From the NCBI GenBank assembly GCA_030549205.1, contig JAUKTV010000002.1, positions 2,790,001-2,854,000 of the forward strand: a stretch of 64,000 nucleotides of DNA, given 5' to 3'. The notes beneath the pieces were generated by a model. It was not told the DNA's origin and did not search any database. It worked only from the letters and a program-made list of their open reading frames with translations. Shown piece after piece: positions 42,425 to 55,000 of this stretch (within the stretch, counting starts at the first letter, position 1; every line of letters begins with the position of its first letter). The DNA comes from Apiosordaria backusii. Lineage: Eukaryota > Ascomycota > Sordariomycetes > Sordariales > Lasiosphaeriaceae. The position numbers were made by a program, and so were the translations under genes.

Positions 42425-42577
42425 TATGGAACAATATTGTGGGCCAAAATTCTGTCAATTCTAGTATTGTATGTGGCAGGAAGCCTAGGTGGGTGCAGAC
42501 TTCCGAACCGTATAGTTTAGGTCCTACTGCTAAGGTTTTAATTTCCCTAACAGTAGGCCTTCTATACTAATTTAACA
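42425..42577 (-). repeat. left LTR (3' LTR)
   Basis: 153 bp, aligned base for base in length with 48285-48437; differences are mostly C-to-T and G-to-A transitions (for example CCTAGGTGGGTGCAG against CTTAGGTGGGTGCGG). Confidence 0.88.
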
Positions 42578-45500
42578 TACCCCTTAGCTAACGCCTTATT
42601 TAAAGCCGTTAAGTGCTTATTACTATAAACCTAAAGCCTATTTTCTTCTAAATTCCTTTCCTTTTTATAATATTACCGTTCTACTCTATCTTACAGTATT
42701 TATTAAATCTAGGCTATACTTATTAGCCTCCTTTTTAATTATAGCTACCGCTTTATCTTTATTTTCTATAAACCGTAATTCCTTAACTTTCCGGCTTTCT
42801 TTTTTTTCCTTTATATCCTTTAATAGCTTTAAGTCCTTTTCTTTTAACTTTTGCTTTTTAATTAAGTCTTCTATATCTTTTACTTTAATAAGGTCTTTAA
42901 ATTTAGTAAACTTTTCTTTTATAAGTACCTTTATTAAACTATTAGCTAGTATTTCTTTAATAATTAAATATTCTATTAAGATTTCCTTCTACTATTGCCT
43001 TTTTTAAAGTTAATAGTTATAAATATCGATATATTAAAGTTTTATTTATAAAGTGTTAAGGTCTATAGTTATTAGTTAAATAGTCTAAACGTTATTATAC
43101 TATACTTTAATTTTACTATTATTATTTAATTTTATATTTAATTCCTATATTAAGTAGATTTTATATATAGCTTCCTTAATAGCCTATAATAAAGTTAAAA
43201 GCTCTACTTTTATAGTTAAAGTAATAATAGTATCTTATTTATTAACTCTTTAACTAATAATATTATTAAAAAGCCTTATTATATAGACTTATAAGCTTTT
43301 TTAGTTAATAAGGTTATTTATAAATAAGACATTAAAGAAGACTTTAAAAATGTCTTTACCCTTTAATTTTAATATATAAATGTTAATTAATAATAAGTAG
43401 CTTAATATTTATTTAATAGTAAGCTAGTAGACTATATTAGGATTTATATTAAAGCTAATTAACTTAAAGACTATAAAGGCAATATTTAGCCTATTAATAA
43501 TAGCTATATAGAAAAGAAAACCAATAAATTATTAATAACAGTAAATTTACTTATAAGTAGCTATTCCTTTATTAAAAGCTAGCTTTTTATTAGTTATTAA
43601 AGTCTAAGGCTTTTTTTTAAAAGGATTATTATTAAAATAAGTAAGTTTGCCGATATATTTATATTAAGAAAGCTAAGTTAGCCTATTTAACCTATCTTTT
43701 AATACTTTTATACTTAAGAACTATTAAAGGCTCTTTCTTTTTTATAAAGTAAAGTAAGTTTAAAGTCCTTTTATTAATTTATCTATAAGGTACTGTTTTT
43801 TTTATAAAAAGGTAATTACAATATCGTTTATATAAAAGAAAATAATAACTTTATTTTTTATATAATAATACTGCTTATAAGATATTACTTTATATTTTAA
43901 AGTGATAAAAATGCTAATAAAATTCCATTACTATAAAAGTAAAGATTCCTTTAAGCTATATAAAGCCTTCTTTAAAAGAAATATCTTACTGGCAGTTCTT
44001 TTAACTTTTAGTAAAATCTATATATAAATAGTATATAAAAGGTTAATGTAAATAAAGGCATTAATAATATTATATTATAGTATTTTAAGGTTGAATTTTA
44101 CTATAATAAAAACTAAAGTTTTAAATAACTTTTTTATTAAAGTAATAACGTAGGTATTTTCTATTATAGTTTTAACTTATTAATTGTCTTTTATAATTAA
44201 CCAGGCTTTAGCTTTTTATAGAAAACTATATTTATTAAGCTTATAAATAAATACCTATATATTATTAAAGACTTAATACTTTAAAGCCCTTACTTAGTTA
44301 ATTACCTTTTAGGACCTTATTTCCTTATAGCTTTATAGGTAGTCCTTAATTGCTATTTTAAATAGGTCTTAGTAAAGATAGTTTTCTAACTATTTATAAT
44401 TCTTTAGAAAATTAAGAAGCTTTTTATAATAGATTTTTACTATAAACTTTATATTACTTATATAGGTTCTATTAGATTTTTCTAACTTAATAGATTTTTT
44501 AAACTTAAAAGGGTTTATAATTAACCTTTAAATCTTATATTTTATAAAAATTCCACTTCTTCTTACTTTTTTTCTTATAGTAAAGCTAGCTTTTTATAGA
44601 CTATACCGGTACTTAATAGTATAAAGGTTTATAGATTTTAGACCTTTAAGTTTAGTAGTATTTTTTATAAAGTTTATTTTAAAAGTAAAAGCTTTTATTA
44701 AAAAGCCTATATAAAGAGGAATATTTCTAAATATTAAAAAAGTACTTAGAAGTTTTAGTAACTTTAGCTAATTAGACCTTTTAAGTCTAGTTACTTTTTT
44801 TAACCTTATTTCTAAAGTATACTTAAAGTATAGCTATTTAAAGGAATTTTCTAATACTAATAAAGATTCTATACTATTCTATAAAGTAGGTTATTTATTA
44901 TTAGATTCTTCCTTAAGTAAATTAATAAAAGGATTTTAATAGTAATTAATATAAAAGTAGTATTTACTTACTATTAAGTTATTAATTAGGTCCTTTTTAT
45001 AGATTTTAGTAATTAAAGTAGTTAGCTCTATAACTATAAGTTTTATAAAGTTATTAGTAAAGTTGTCTTTCTTTTCTATAAGCCTTTTATTTTCTTTAAA
45101 CTTTACATTTTTAGCTTTAATAATTTTATTAAATATTAAATTCTAAATTTTAAAAATCCTAATACTTTTATATTTTACTAAATACCTAATAAAGGCTTAA
45201 AGTTAAAGTTTCCTTATTTTATTTTCTCTTTTATAAGTATTAGAAAATATATAGTAAGCCTTATACTTATATATCTTAATATAACTTCTTTAAGACTTTA
45301 ATATATTAAATAGTATTAAACTATCCCTTTATTATTTAATAAAGTAAAAGATTTATATAGGAGTTTACTATTTAAAGTAGGCCTTAAACATTTAGTTATA
45401 AAAGTATATTATTACTTTTATAATTTCTTTTTATAAAAATTTAAGTAACTTAACTAATGCCTTTATTATAGTGGCTTTTTTTTTAATATTACCTTTTAAG

Positions 45501-48284
45501 CACTTAGCTTTACTATTTTAATCTTAATAGTTTAAAGTAAAAGGCTTATAAACAATTTTTAAGTTTTCTAATATATCTTTTATCTTTATTAATATTACTA
45601 TTTTATTATTGCTTTATAAAGTTTATACTAATATAGTATATTAGTAAAATAAATAGTAAAATAGCTTTATTACTATATTAATAATTCTCCTGCTTTTACA
45701 GTCTTTAAAGTAATAAAGGAAAGTTATTTTATTATAGTAGTTAATAAAGAAAATAAGGTATTTAAAACTTTATAGATCCTTTTTATATTTAAAAAGGTCT
45801 ATTGCCTATACTTTACTTAAATAATAAAGATTTAGCTTTAATTAAGTACTTTATATATTTTTAATTTTAACCTATATATAAGCTTTATAATCTTTAATAG
45901 TAAAACAGTTATAAATACTTAGAAATTACTATTCTACTTTTTCTTCTTTAGAGCTTTATTTTAATTTAGTTAGCTAGTAAAGTTTAAATTTAAATTTAGA
46001 ATTTAACTAGTTAGTTAAGTTTTAAAACTAGGCCTTTTCTGCTTTTTCTTAAAGGTTTTCTTTTTCTTTACCTTTTAAAGAACTATAAGTACTATCCTTC
46101 TTTATAATTATAAAAATCTTAAAAATTCTGCTTAAAATTTATAGCTTTATACCTTTAACGTTTTTAGTAAATTTTATTATTACTTATTAATTAGTATAGT
46201 TAAACTAAAGGTATTAAATTATTAATAAAGTAATAAAGGCTAGCCTTTTTTTTTAAATGTAAAAGACGTTATAGTAAGTAAGTAATTCTAAAGATCTTAT
46301 AGTTAAATTGATATATTTAATAACTGTTTAATTATAAGTTTTTTAAAGTAAGGTAACTACTTTATTTAAAAAGCTTTATAAGTAATTCTTTAATATTTTA
46401 TTATCTTATTAAATTTTAAGATCTTTTAATATTTTAAATAATACTAAGTTAATAGTAAAGTCCTTATAATAGGCTATATTGTAAAACTATAGAGTTTTTA
46501 ATTTCTATAAGGTTTATATATAAATATCGACTTTTTTATAGTTAACGATAGGGACTATTAAGCTTTTTACTATAATATAGTCCTTTAAAGCTATAGATTG
46601 AAAGTAATTAAAGTAGCTGATTTTATTAAAGATATAAAAAGTAGTATTAAAATTGAGAATTATTAAATAGTAAAGTAAGTATTTTAATATAGAAAAGTAG
46701 AACTTTGATATTAGTTACTTTAGAATTTTAAAAAAAACCCTATTTCTTAATTATAAGAAGATAGTATTTACTATTATATACTTAATAAGTTAATATTTAT
46801 AGTATACTATAGTAAAAGATTAGACTTTTTATTTTTTAAGTTAATTTCTTTATAATTTCTTTTTATTATTACTTCTTTCTTTTCTTCTTATTTAATTAAT
46901 CTTTTTATTTAGCTTTCTATTAACATTAAAGACTGTTTAAATAAAGGCTTTAATTAAAAAATTAAGGTAAAATTGCAAATTCTTAAAGACCTTTTTTAAT
47001 AAAATATAATAGTAATTGATAATTTTATACCTATTTCTATAGTAAATACTATAGATTAAGGTTTTTTTATTAAAAGGCTTAAAGTTTAAACTAAAGTTTT
47101 ACCTTTTCTATTTAATCGAATTGTCTTAAAAACTATAGTTTCCTTAGTTTTAATTACCTTAGCCTTAATTACTATAGCCCTTTCTTATATTATCTTCTTT
47201 TACTATATTACTATAGAAGGTTAAAAAGGCATTTACAGCCTTTAGCTTTTTAATTTCCTTATAGGTATAAAGTATCTTATCTTTAATATCTTTAGCGATT
47301 TCTTTAAAAGTTAGCTTACTAAATAGTATATAGCGTTTTTAATTTATTTTAAAGTTAAAAGCTTATAAAGAAAGTAAAGGATTTCTACTTACTATTTAAA
47401 GGAAGCCTATTAACTAAATAGTAGGATCGAAAGTATTAAAAGTATAAAATTCTTTAACTATATAGAAGACTTTCTTTTAAGTAATTGCCTATTCCTTTAC
47501 TTTCTTAAAGTTATTAATAGATTTAAAGGATTTAATATACTTTTTAAACTTTTCTTAATAGTAAAAGCAGTATTTATTTTCGTTAGAAATTATAGCTTTT
47601 TTAAAGGTATCGAAGTTACTAATAAAGCTATAGTTTCTTTTATAATAGATATTTTAAAGGCTTATTTTAATGTAATTAATAACCTACTTATTAAGCTTTT
47701 AAAAGGTATTTTAAACCTTATTATAGTTCTTTATTATTTTTATAAGGTAATTTAAGTTGAATTTATATTTCTCCTTTTCTTTAATAGTAAGGTTGTTTAT
47801 TATATATATAGGTTTTAGGACCTTCTTTAGTAAGTTTAGGACTTCTTTATTACTTTTATTTCTAGCCTTAATAACTGATATAATTATTTAAATATAAGCA
47901 GCGTAGTTAAGGTACTTTCGGAGCTTCTATTTATATTACTTATAGGCTTTAAATTTACATTTATAGTATATAATAGTTATATATATTTTAGTATATTTTG
48001 CATTGTAAATGCTTAGAATAGCCAGCTTTTTAAGTATAAGAATATAGTTCTTTAAATCGATATATATTTAATTATCTTATATATAGCGCTTTAGGGTGGT
48101 TTTAAATGCCTACTAATTATTAGGTCTATTAAAGAAGACTGTATCTTATTTCTTAGCGGCTATAAGAAAAGCGGTTAAATCAAATGCTATAGTAATAGGT
48201 TTTTTATAGTGGTTTTATAAGTAGGTAAGTCTTTTATAAATAGCCTTAAAAATAGACCTTAAAATCGATACTTTGATTGCGAAT

Positions 48285-48437
48285 TATAGAACAATATTGT
48301 AGGCTAAAATTCTGTCAATTCTGGTGTTGTACGTGGTAGGAAGCTTAGGTGGGTGCGGACTTCTGAACTGTGTGGCTTAGGTCCTATTGCTAAGGTCTTA
48401 ATTTCCTTAACAGTGGGCCTTCTATACTAATCTGACA
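48285..48437 (-). repeat. right LTR (5' LTR)
   Basis: 153 bp, partner of 42425-42577; its outer end TCTGACA keeps the CA terminus, and GGTTG follows directly. Confidence 0.88.
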
Positions 48438-48603
48438 GGTTGAATATGGTGTGTTAAGGGTTGAACTTGGCTTCTTTTTCGCTTGCTAGGGTCTTTTCTG
48501 AATCAGACTTCTTGTTTGGTATGGTAGCCGTCGATAATTGCCTACCTAGCGATAGTGGGCTTGGCTGTACCGCGCTAGACAAACAAACCAGGGGGGTAGT
48601 GTA

Positions 48604-49064
48604 CATATCCCATATCGTCTTCCTAATATCGTGCGCTATTTCTCACGACACATGATGGGAAGGAGGGGTTCAGCTGTCTACCTTGAACGCAGGAGGCAGG
48701 TGATGTGCATTCTTGCTCGGGCAGCTTCCGAAAGCAACCGCACTAGTGTATGCCCCGAAAACAACCGCACTAGTGGATGCCGTGCTACCTCATCCATCCA
48801 CTAAGCTTAATCCTTTGTCTGAAATGCTGTTGTTTGAAATTAGAACGATGGATGATGCTAGGAGCGTGACAAAGAAATCGATATCTGGAAGAAGATTGAA
48901 CAGCTTATGCTGCTTGTCTGATGAGAAAGAACGTTGATAGAACAATAATCAGGTATTAAATGAATAATAATAAACAAAAAATCGATTACAATCCATATAT
49001 AAACCCAGCCTTTATCCCATATTTACACAGCCCAACAAACACCAATCCCATGCTATTTTATGCT
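48604..49064. other. intergenic, CSF1 3' flank, with a 27-bp tandem duplication
   Basis: Two copies of CGAAARCAACCGCACTAGTG start at 48729 and 48756. A short open frame at 48713-48937 runs through them without recognisable features. No gene supported. Confidence 0.45.
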
Positions 49065-52000
49065 TCAACTACTCCCCAAAATCCCCTCATAAGCATCCTC
49101 CACCTCCCCCGCCAGCTCCAACAGCGCAACAATAGCAATCTGATGCACCAAATTCGGCAACTTCTCCCTTTGCAACCCAATCCACTCCAACGGCGGCGTC
49201 GCCTCCCCCATATCCCTCAACTGAGGCGTTTCAATCACCGGCTCCTCCAGCGCCCTATACTCGTATTTACTCTGCGGCACCTGCACCTCCGCCGTGATCT
49301 TCTCCGTCTTCCCCCCTTCCTCCCCTTCCTTACCCCCTTTCCCCTTGACCTTATCCTCCGTAACCTTGATCCCCGCCACGCTCGGCAGCTCCCTCCCCCA
49401 CGTCTGCGCCAGCATCTTTGCGTGATTAGCCCACATCCCCCTAATGTACGATATCCTTGAATAATTCCACCCCACCTCCACCTTCCCCTCAAACGCGCTC
49501 TTGAAAATATAGTCGATCTGCTTCGGGCTCGCAGTAGCCTGCCAAGTCTGCATCACCGCCTCAACCTGTGGCACCTTGAGAATCGTCCCCCCCTCGACCC
49601 AGTCGCGCTGGCAACCACATCCTCAACCGATAACTCGCTCAGCGTCTTGGGCGAGCTCGTGCTCCTCACCGCCGCCAGCCCAATCCTCAACTGCCCCAGC
49701 GTCAACCCAAGAATAGAATGAATCTTGTCCTCGTCAATACTCGCCGCAAACCTCGCCTGCGCGTTCAGCGCCTCCATCTTGAACACCTGATGGTCTGAAA
49801 ACGTGCTGGGGAAAACCCCCAAATTGACAGCCCTCAACGTGACCACCACGTCCGTATCAAGCGATATCGGCGATTTGCTCAGCAACGCCTCAGGGTCGTT
49901 CTTATCCGCCTTCTCCCCCGTCGACTGCGCATTGCTCAACCTCTTGGCCACCCCCGCCGGAGCCACCACCGACCTCCGTCTCATATACCTCTCAATCTCC
50001 CTCAAACTCCCCTCGAAATTCTCCCTCCTCTCCTTCACCAACCTCTGAATCGCCTGCCACATCCCCACCGCCTGCGCGGCCGAGCTCGTAGTCCCAAACA
50101 CTTGCACCGCCTCCCCGTCAAAAATCGCCACCAACCTGTCCCCCCCGCTCCTCCTCCTCACATTATACATCAAAAACTCCAGCCTCGTCACATCCGCCAC
50201 AAGAAAAGCCTGGTAATCAAACGCCGCCTTCACCCTCAACTGGCTGAACCCCACACTTGCCTGAATCATCGGTGTCTCGTTCAACGCCTGCTCTCGCTGG
50301 GGCCATTCTATACTCGTGCGAAGTTTAAAGTCTTGCAGGGTAACAAAACCTGACATCCTCCCCGTGCATTCGATCCCAATCATCTTGAATCCCAAACACA
50401 GATTCTGCTCCCAGTCCGAGGTTTTCTTGGAGGAAACCCAAAAGTCATTTATGGAAAAGGTGGATTTCCCCAGGGCCTGTCCCAAGTCGACGTTGATCTT
50501 CAGCGCCGTAATCGAAATGCTCGCCGTCCAGGGAAATGCTGCTGTTCTGGCAACCTGTTGATACCTGTGAACAAGATGGCCTTGCGACGTCTCCGATACC
50601 AACTTGGCCACGGGGGTCGCAGTTGGATTGTCCAGCACGTCCCTCGGCAGCCAAATCTCCCTAAACAACAAGAAGTCCTGGAGCTGTTTGGCATTCACCG
50701 ACACCTCCATGGGGCTGACTTTGAGAATGGCAGAAACTCCACTCGTGCCGCTGACATGCCTACTGTTCAAGAGTGACAGCACAATAGATTGGACCTTGAA
50801 GCTGCCAGTTGACTCGCGAGAGTAGACGTGCTGTACCGATGCCTGAAGGTTGGTAAATGCTCCCGACAAGGCGAAGAAGTTGCCGTGATCGATCGAGCGA
50901 ACTGTGTTGGCCGTAAAATAAACATCCTCGAAGCTGGCCGTGGCAGCCACGCGAGCGATCGGCTGACAGCTCAGAGAGAATTCCTGTTTGCAGATGCGCA
51001 AGCCGAGATTGAGCTTCATACGACCAAGCACGGCGGTCGGATCTGCAGTGAGAATGCTATCCTCTTCCACCAGCTTGACCTTGGCTGCGATGTTCTCCGC
51101 TTGTGACTGGGCAGTTGGCTTTTTGCGGTCGTTTTCGCGGCTGCTCACAACCTGCTTGATGCTGTTACTGATGTCCACAATCAGAGGAACAACAGAGGGG
51201 TAGAGGATGTTGGTTGAGGCGTCGAGTTTGACTTCTGCATGGAGGGAAGGATCCTCTTTGTCATTGTCTCTGTACTCGACTTTCCAAGCCAGCCCAGGGG
51301 ATCGCAAGATCGTGCTACCCGATGTATCGTCGTGTGCTGGTCGCCCATGTCTCCCAGCGGTGCCAGGCCGGACAGCAGCTCTCGTCGCTGACACGATATC
51401 GTCTGGTGCCTTTCGTCCCGATAAATACACCACCGCCCCAGCGAAATCCGCATCAACCAGCAACGACTCAAGTCTCTTGCTGCCAAGAATACTCTTGCGC
51501 TCAACGTCCGCCGGAGACCTCTCAGGCGACGCGGGCTCCGAATCGAGCTTGGTGACCGGGTTCCAGTTCTGAGAAGCCTTGTGAATATTCTTGTACGACA
51601 AGCTAATCGAGTCGTTCAAATTCGCAGCAGGAATGATACACCCCGATGTCAGCCTCAGATCCAACGACTTGCCAATAGCCTGGAAAGCCAGTCGACGAGC
51701 ATCTGCCGTGGACACATAGGCAAGCTTGAAGATAATCTCAGGCAGCAAAGCCGAGTTTGCCGACCGAAGCTTCTTGTCCTGCTGAGAAGGAGACACCATC
51801 TGAAGCTGCAGGTTCTCAATCGTTAACCTGGCCGAGTTTCGAGTCCGTGTACCGAATTCGATTCTCTCGAGAGATAACACAAGGTCCTCTTTGTCGACCA
51901 TAGGCTCTTCGCCTGGTCTCCCAACCAACCAAGCAATCTGGATGTTGCAGATCTCGAATGTGTATGTGATGGACGAGAAGAAAGCATCAATGATATCTGC

Positions 52001-55000
52001 CTCCTCACCTTCCTCCTCGCCCTGGGTCTCTTCGCCGTCATTGATGGTGATGCGTGGCCTGGATTGTCGGAGTTTGCGGAGATACTCCAGTTCCTTCGAG
52101 GTATCGAGGTCCTTGATCTTGTCGCCCATGTAACCGAGGACATCAACAGCAGTAGACACTGTCTCGGGAGAAAGGTTGACTTCAAACCCGTCACTCTTGA
52201 CATTGAAGAAGCGTTTCTCTTTGCCGTCTTCCCCAAGCTGGGAAGAGGCAGTAACTGTAGCCCCGAACGCAACATTGCCACATGATTTCATCGCTTCCGA
52301 ACTGCCCTTCTGAATCTCGAAAGCAACGTGGCGTAGGTTGACATTGAACTCAGGATACGTCAGGGTTGGTCCATGCTGTTCCACCCGATTAGACAGCCCC
52401 AGATGAACTCTGTCCAGCGCGAACAAAACATGGGCCAAAGGAGCGGTCTTTGACGGCAGAGGACTGTTACCAAAAACTTCGAGCCCTGCAAACGTCAGGT
52501 TGGTCGTGTAAGCCATGATAGTCTCATCCTTGTCCTTCGGGACAACATCCGCTATTTTAGGCTCGTCTCCTACGACATCCTTGATGTGCTCCTGGATGAT
52601 CTTTCCTTGCTGTTGCAACTCGCTGACGGCGTTGGAGATCTCAGGTCTGTTGAGCGCCGAAAGAAGGCTGTACACAGCTGAAGCATCTAGCTGTATCAGC
52701 TCGACAGATGAATACACGCTGACGGAGTGCTCTCCTGGCTCCATGTGGCTGATGATTCGACCACTGGCTGGCGGAATCTGGAGCAACGAAATGCTGCGAG
52801 CGACATTGTTCACCCTGACTTGGATATCGTGCTGATTCTCTTTAATGTCAAAGTCAAAGATAATCTCTCTGCCAAAATTCGCCGCCATTGCTGCTCTAGA
52901 TACGGTTCCATGAACAGTGTACGTAAGAGAACGCAGCAAGGGCACGCTGATGGTATACTGATTCATGAACAGTGCGGCATTGACCTTGAATGCTGAGAGC
53001 CTATCGGCGATCTTTTTGGGTGGCGAATGTGGTTTCGGCGAGGATGGAAGCTGGTCTTTCAGCTTGTATAACTGCGCAAACTCGTCACGAACCAACAGGT
53101 CCAACACCTCTGCCAAGGTCACAGGGTCTTGTCTAATAGCCAGATCCATGTACTGATTGCTAGCCGTCGTTTTGATCGTGTGAGAATCCGTAGTCTGAGT
53201 CGCTTGAAGTTCATGCGAGACAAAGATACTGGGCTTCTCAAGTACCAGCTTTGCGAGCTTCTGGTGGTGACTCCGAAGACTCGTAGATACTGAATCGCAG
53301 CTCAAAATACCATTTGTGTCCAGCGTATTGTCGGCTTGTCTTGTAGCCAACACAGAGATCTTAGCACCATTGCTGAAGGAGGTAGAATAGAGGTTGACGG
53401 CCTCCAGAACAAGAGAGCCATGGTCCAGGGATAAGACGCAGTGGATTGACTCTTTCTTGACTTTGACGGGTGTGCTCTGTTTGGGCTTAGTCTCTGGCTC
53501 TGGAGGTGTGGATTGCATCTTCTTGGCCAGCTTCAAGATGCTGCTTGCGAGCTCGCAAAGCTCCCAGTTTAAGCTGACAGCAGCATCGCCGCACTGGACA
53601 TTGACAAGTACGCTGGGCTGGTCGCTTGAAAGGTTCTGGGCAGCGCTCTTGACTTGAAGTCTTGCTGTAAAATCCACAAGCGTGATTGCATTCTGTTTGG
53701 GCCCCGGATTGAGAGCCACTTGGAATTGCTTGATTCGGGCAACAGCCAGGACAGGCTTGTCTGAAGAGCCCGTGCCGGAAGGTTCTGCAGGTGGCCCAAA
53801 CACAATATTCAAGAGCACACTTTCAGAAACATTCTCCAAATCCCAGCTTCGCCACCTTTCGAAAGCCGAGACGACCTCTTGCCTCAGTTGAGCCGAGGGT
53901 TTCGTCAACGGCGCGAAACAGTCAACCCTGATCTGTTCGCCCATAGACGGAGCAAGGACCGACCAAGTTTGGCGAAGACGCATGATAAGTTTCCAAGAAT
54001 CAAAAGTTCGCAGATGCTGAGATGCTGAACGGAGTACTGATGAAGGCCGTATCAAGAAGGAAGGATCAGGAATCGTCTTCCCAGAGGAAACGAGCCGCCG
54101 CACCAAGTTCTGAGACCGTATGCTTCCTTGCGATGAGACCTCGGCGAACACCTTCCCGAGGTCGGCGCCGAGAACACCGGCACGGTGTATCAGAGAGGCC
54201 AGGTAGTCAACCTTCTCAGAAGAGGTGCTACTCTGGATGTTGCCGATTTCGACATCGAGGTATGAGACATCCCTAGTTCCCATCGATGCCATCACATTCT
54301 CAATACGAGCCATCGCAGCAGCTTGCGCGGTCGCCATGTCGTGATATCTTTCGGTTGCAGAAACATCGACTGCGTCTAATCGTAGGTGAAAAGAGTGGCG
54401 GGCTTCTCTGGTTTCAGGTTTGAAGGCGTTCTGCCACGTGGTTTGCGTCCGGGACGTAAGTGCCAGTTTTGAGAGTGCAATATCATACTGATCTTGCTCA
54501 TCCATTGACTGGTCAATGGAGTTCGGGTCAGACGAGCTGACAAGACGTAAGTTGGCGTGTGGGAGCCGGACCAGTATATCATTGATGCGCCCTGTTAGAT
54601 GCTGGTTCTTTTGCATATCCAAGACCTCTTGAACACAGTTGATCTGAAGAGAATCAAGGATAATATCGGGGTCAGTAGGCTGCAAAGACGCGAGCAACGT
54701 CGCTACATGCCGCAGTGATGTTGGGTTGCAGAAAGCTGTCAAGCCCGAGGGGAACTCGACAAGAACACCAGAATATGGCAAGTCCTCGCTGAGCTGGCTT
54801 GGATCAATATCCCCCAGCTCAAAGTCGGTCGAGTCAAAACCTGTATCGTCATCCTCGTCCTTTTCTATGCTCTGCAGCATAACCTCCTTGTGGCTCGGTT
54901 TGACATTCTCAAGCGGAAAGTATGGCGCAAAATACTGGCTGGAAAATGCGACCGTGTTATGAACCACATCCTGCCGCTGCTGATTATCCTCGGAGGCACT

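Larger units (their letters stand above)
42425..48437 (-). mobile_element. Copia-type LTR retrotransposon, heavily RIP-degraded
   Basis: Two 153-bp direct repeats (42425-42577 and 48285-48437) enclose 5.7 kb of extremely A+T-rich DNA; a 5-bp duplication GGTTG flanks both sides (42420-42424, 48438-48442). Read on the minus strand, LTRs begin TGTTAAATTAG or TGTCAGATTAG, and a purine-rich AAGGGGTA tract sits just before the left (3') LTR, setting the orientation. Near 43811-43840 the minus strand reads F-Y-I-N-D-I-V-I-T, the decayed reverse transcriptase YVDD box with Copia-like flanks, close to the 3' end as expected for the Copia order (integrase before RT). No frame is intact; almost all G:C pairs have become A:T. 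Confidence 0.88.
42323..48601. mobile_element. small TIR (pogo/Tc1-like) nonautonomous element, split by a retrotransposon
   Basis: The ends 42323-42358 and 48566-48601 are inverted repeats (CAGTACCCCCCTGG then TTTGTTTGTCTAGCG; other end CACTACCCCCCTGG then the same) with two mismatches, each flanked by a TA (42321-42322 and 48602-48603), the target of Tc1/mariner-pogo transposases. Once the inserted LTR element and one GGTTG are removed, only about 261 bp remain (42323-42424 plus 48443-48601) with no transposase frame, so this is a MITE-sized element. Superfamily is inferred from TA and the CAGT-type terminus. Confidence 0.8.

Noticed and set aside
42580..48284. Mitochondrial DNA insertion or centromere core
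   Set aside because: The matching LTRs, target duplication and RT box explain the A+T-rich block as a RIP-mutated retroelement.
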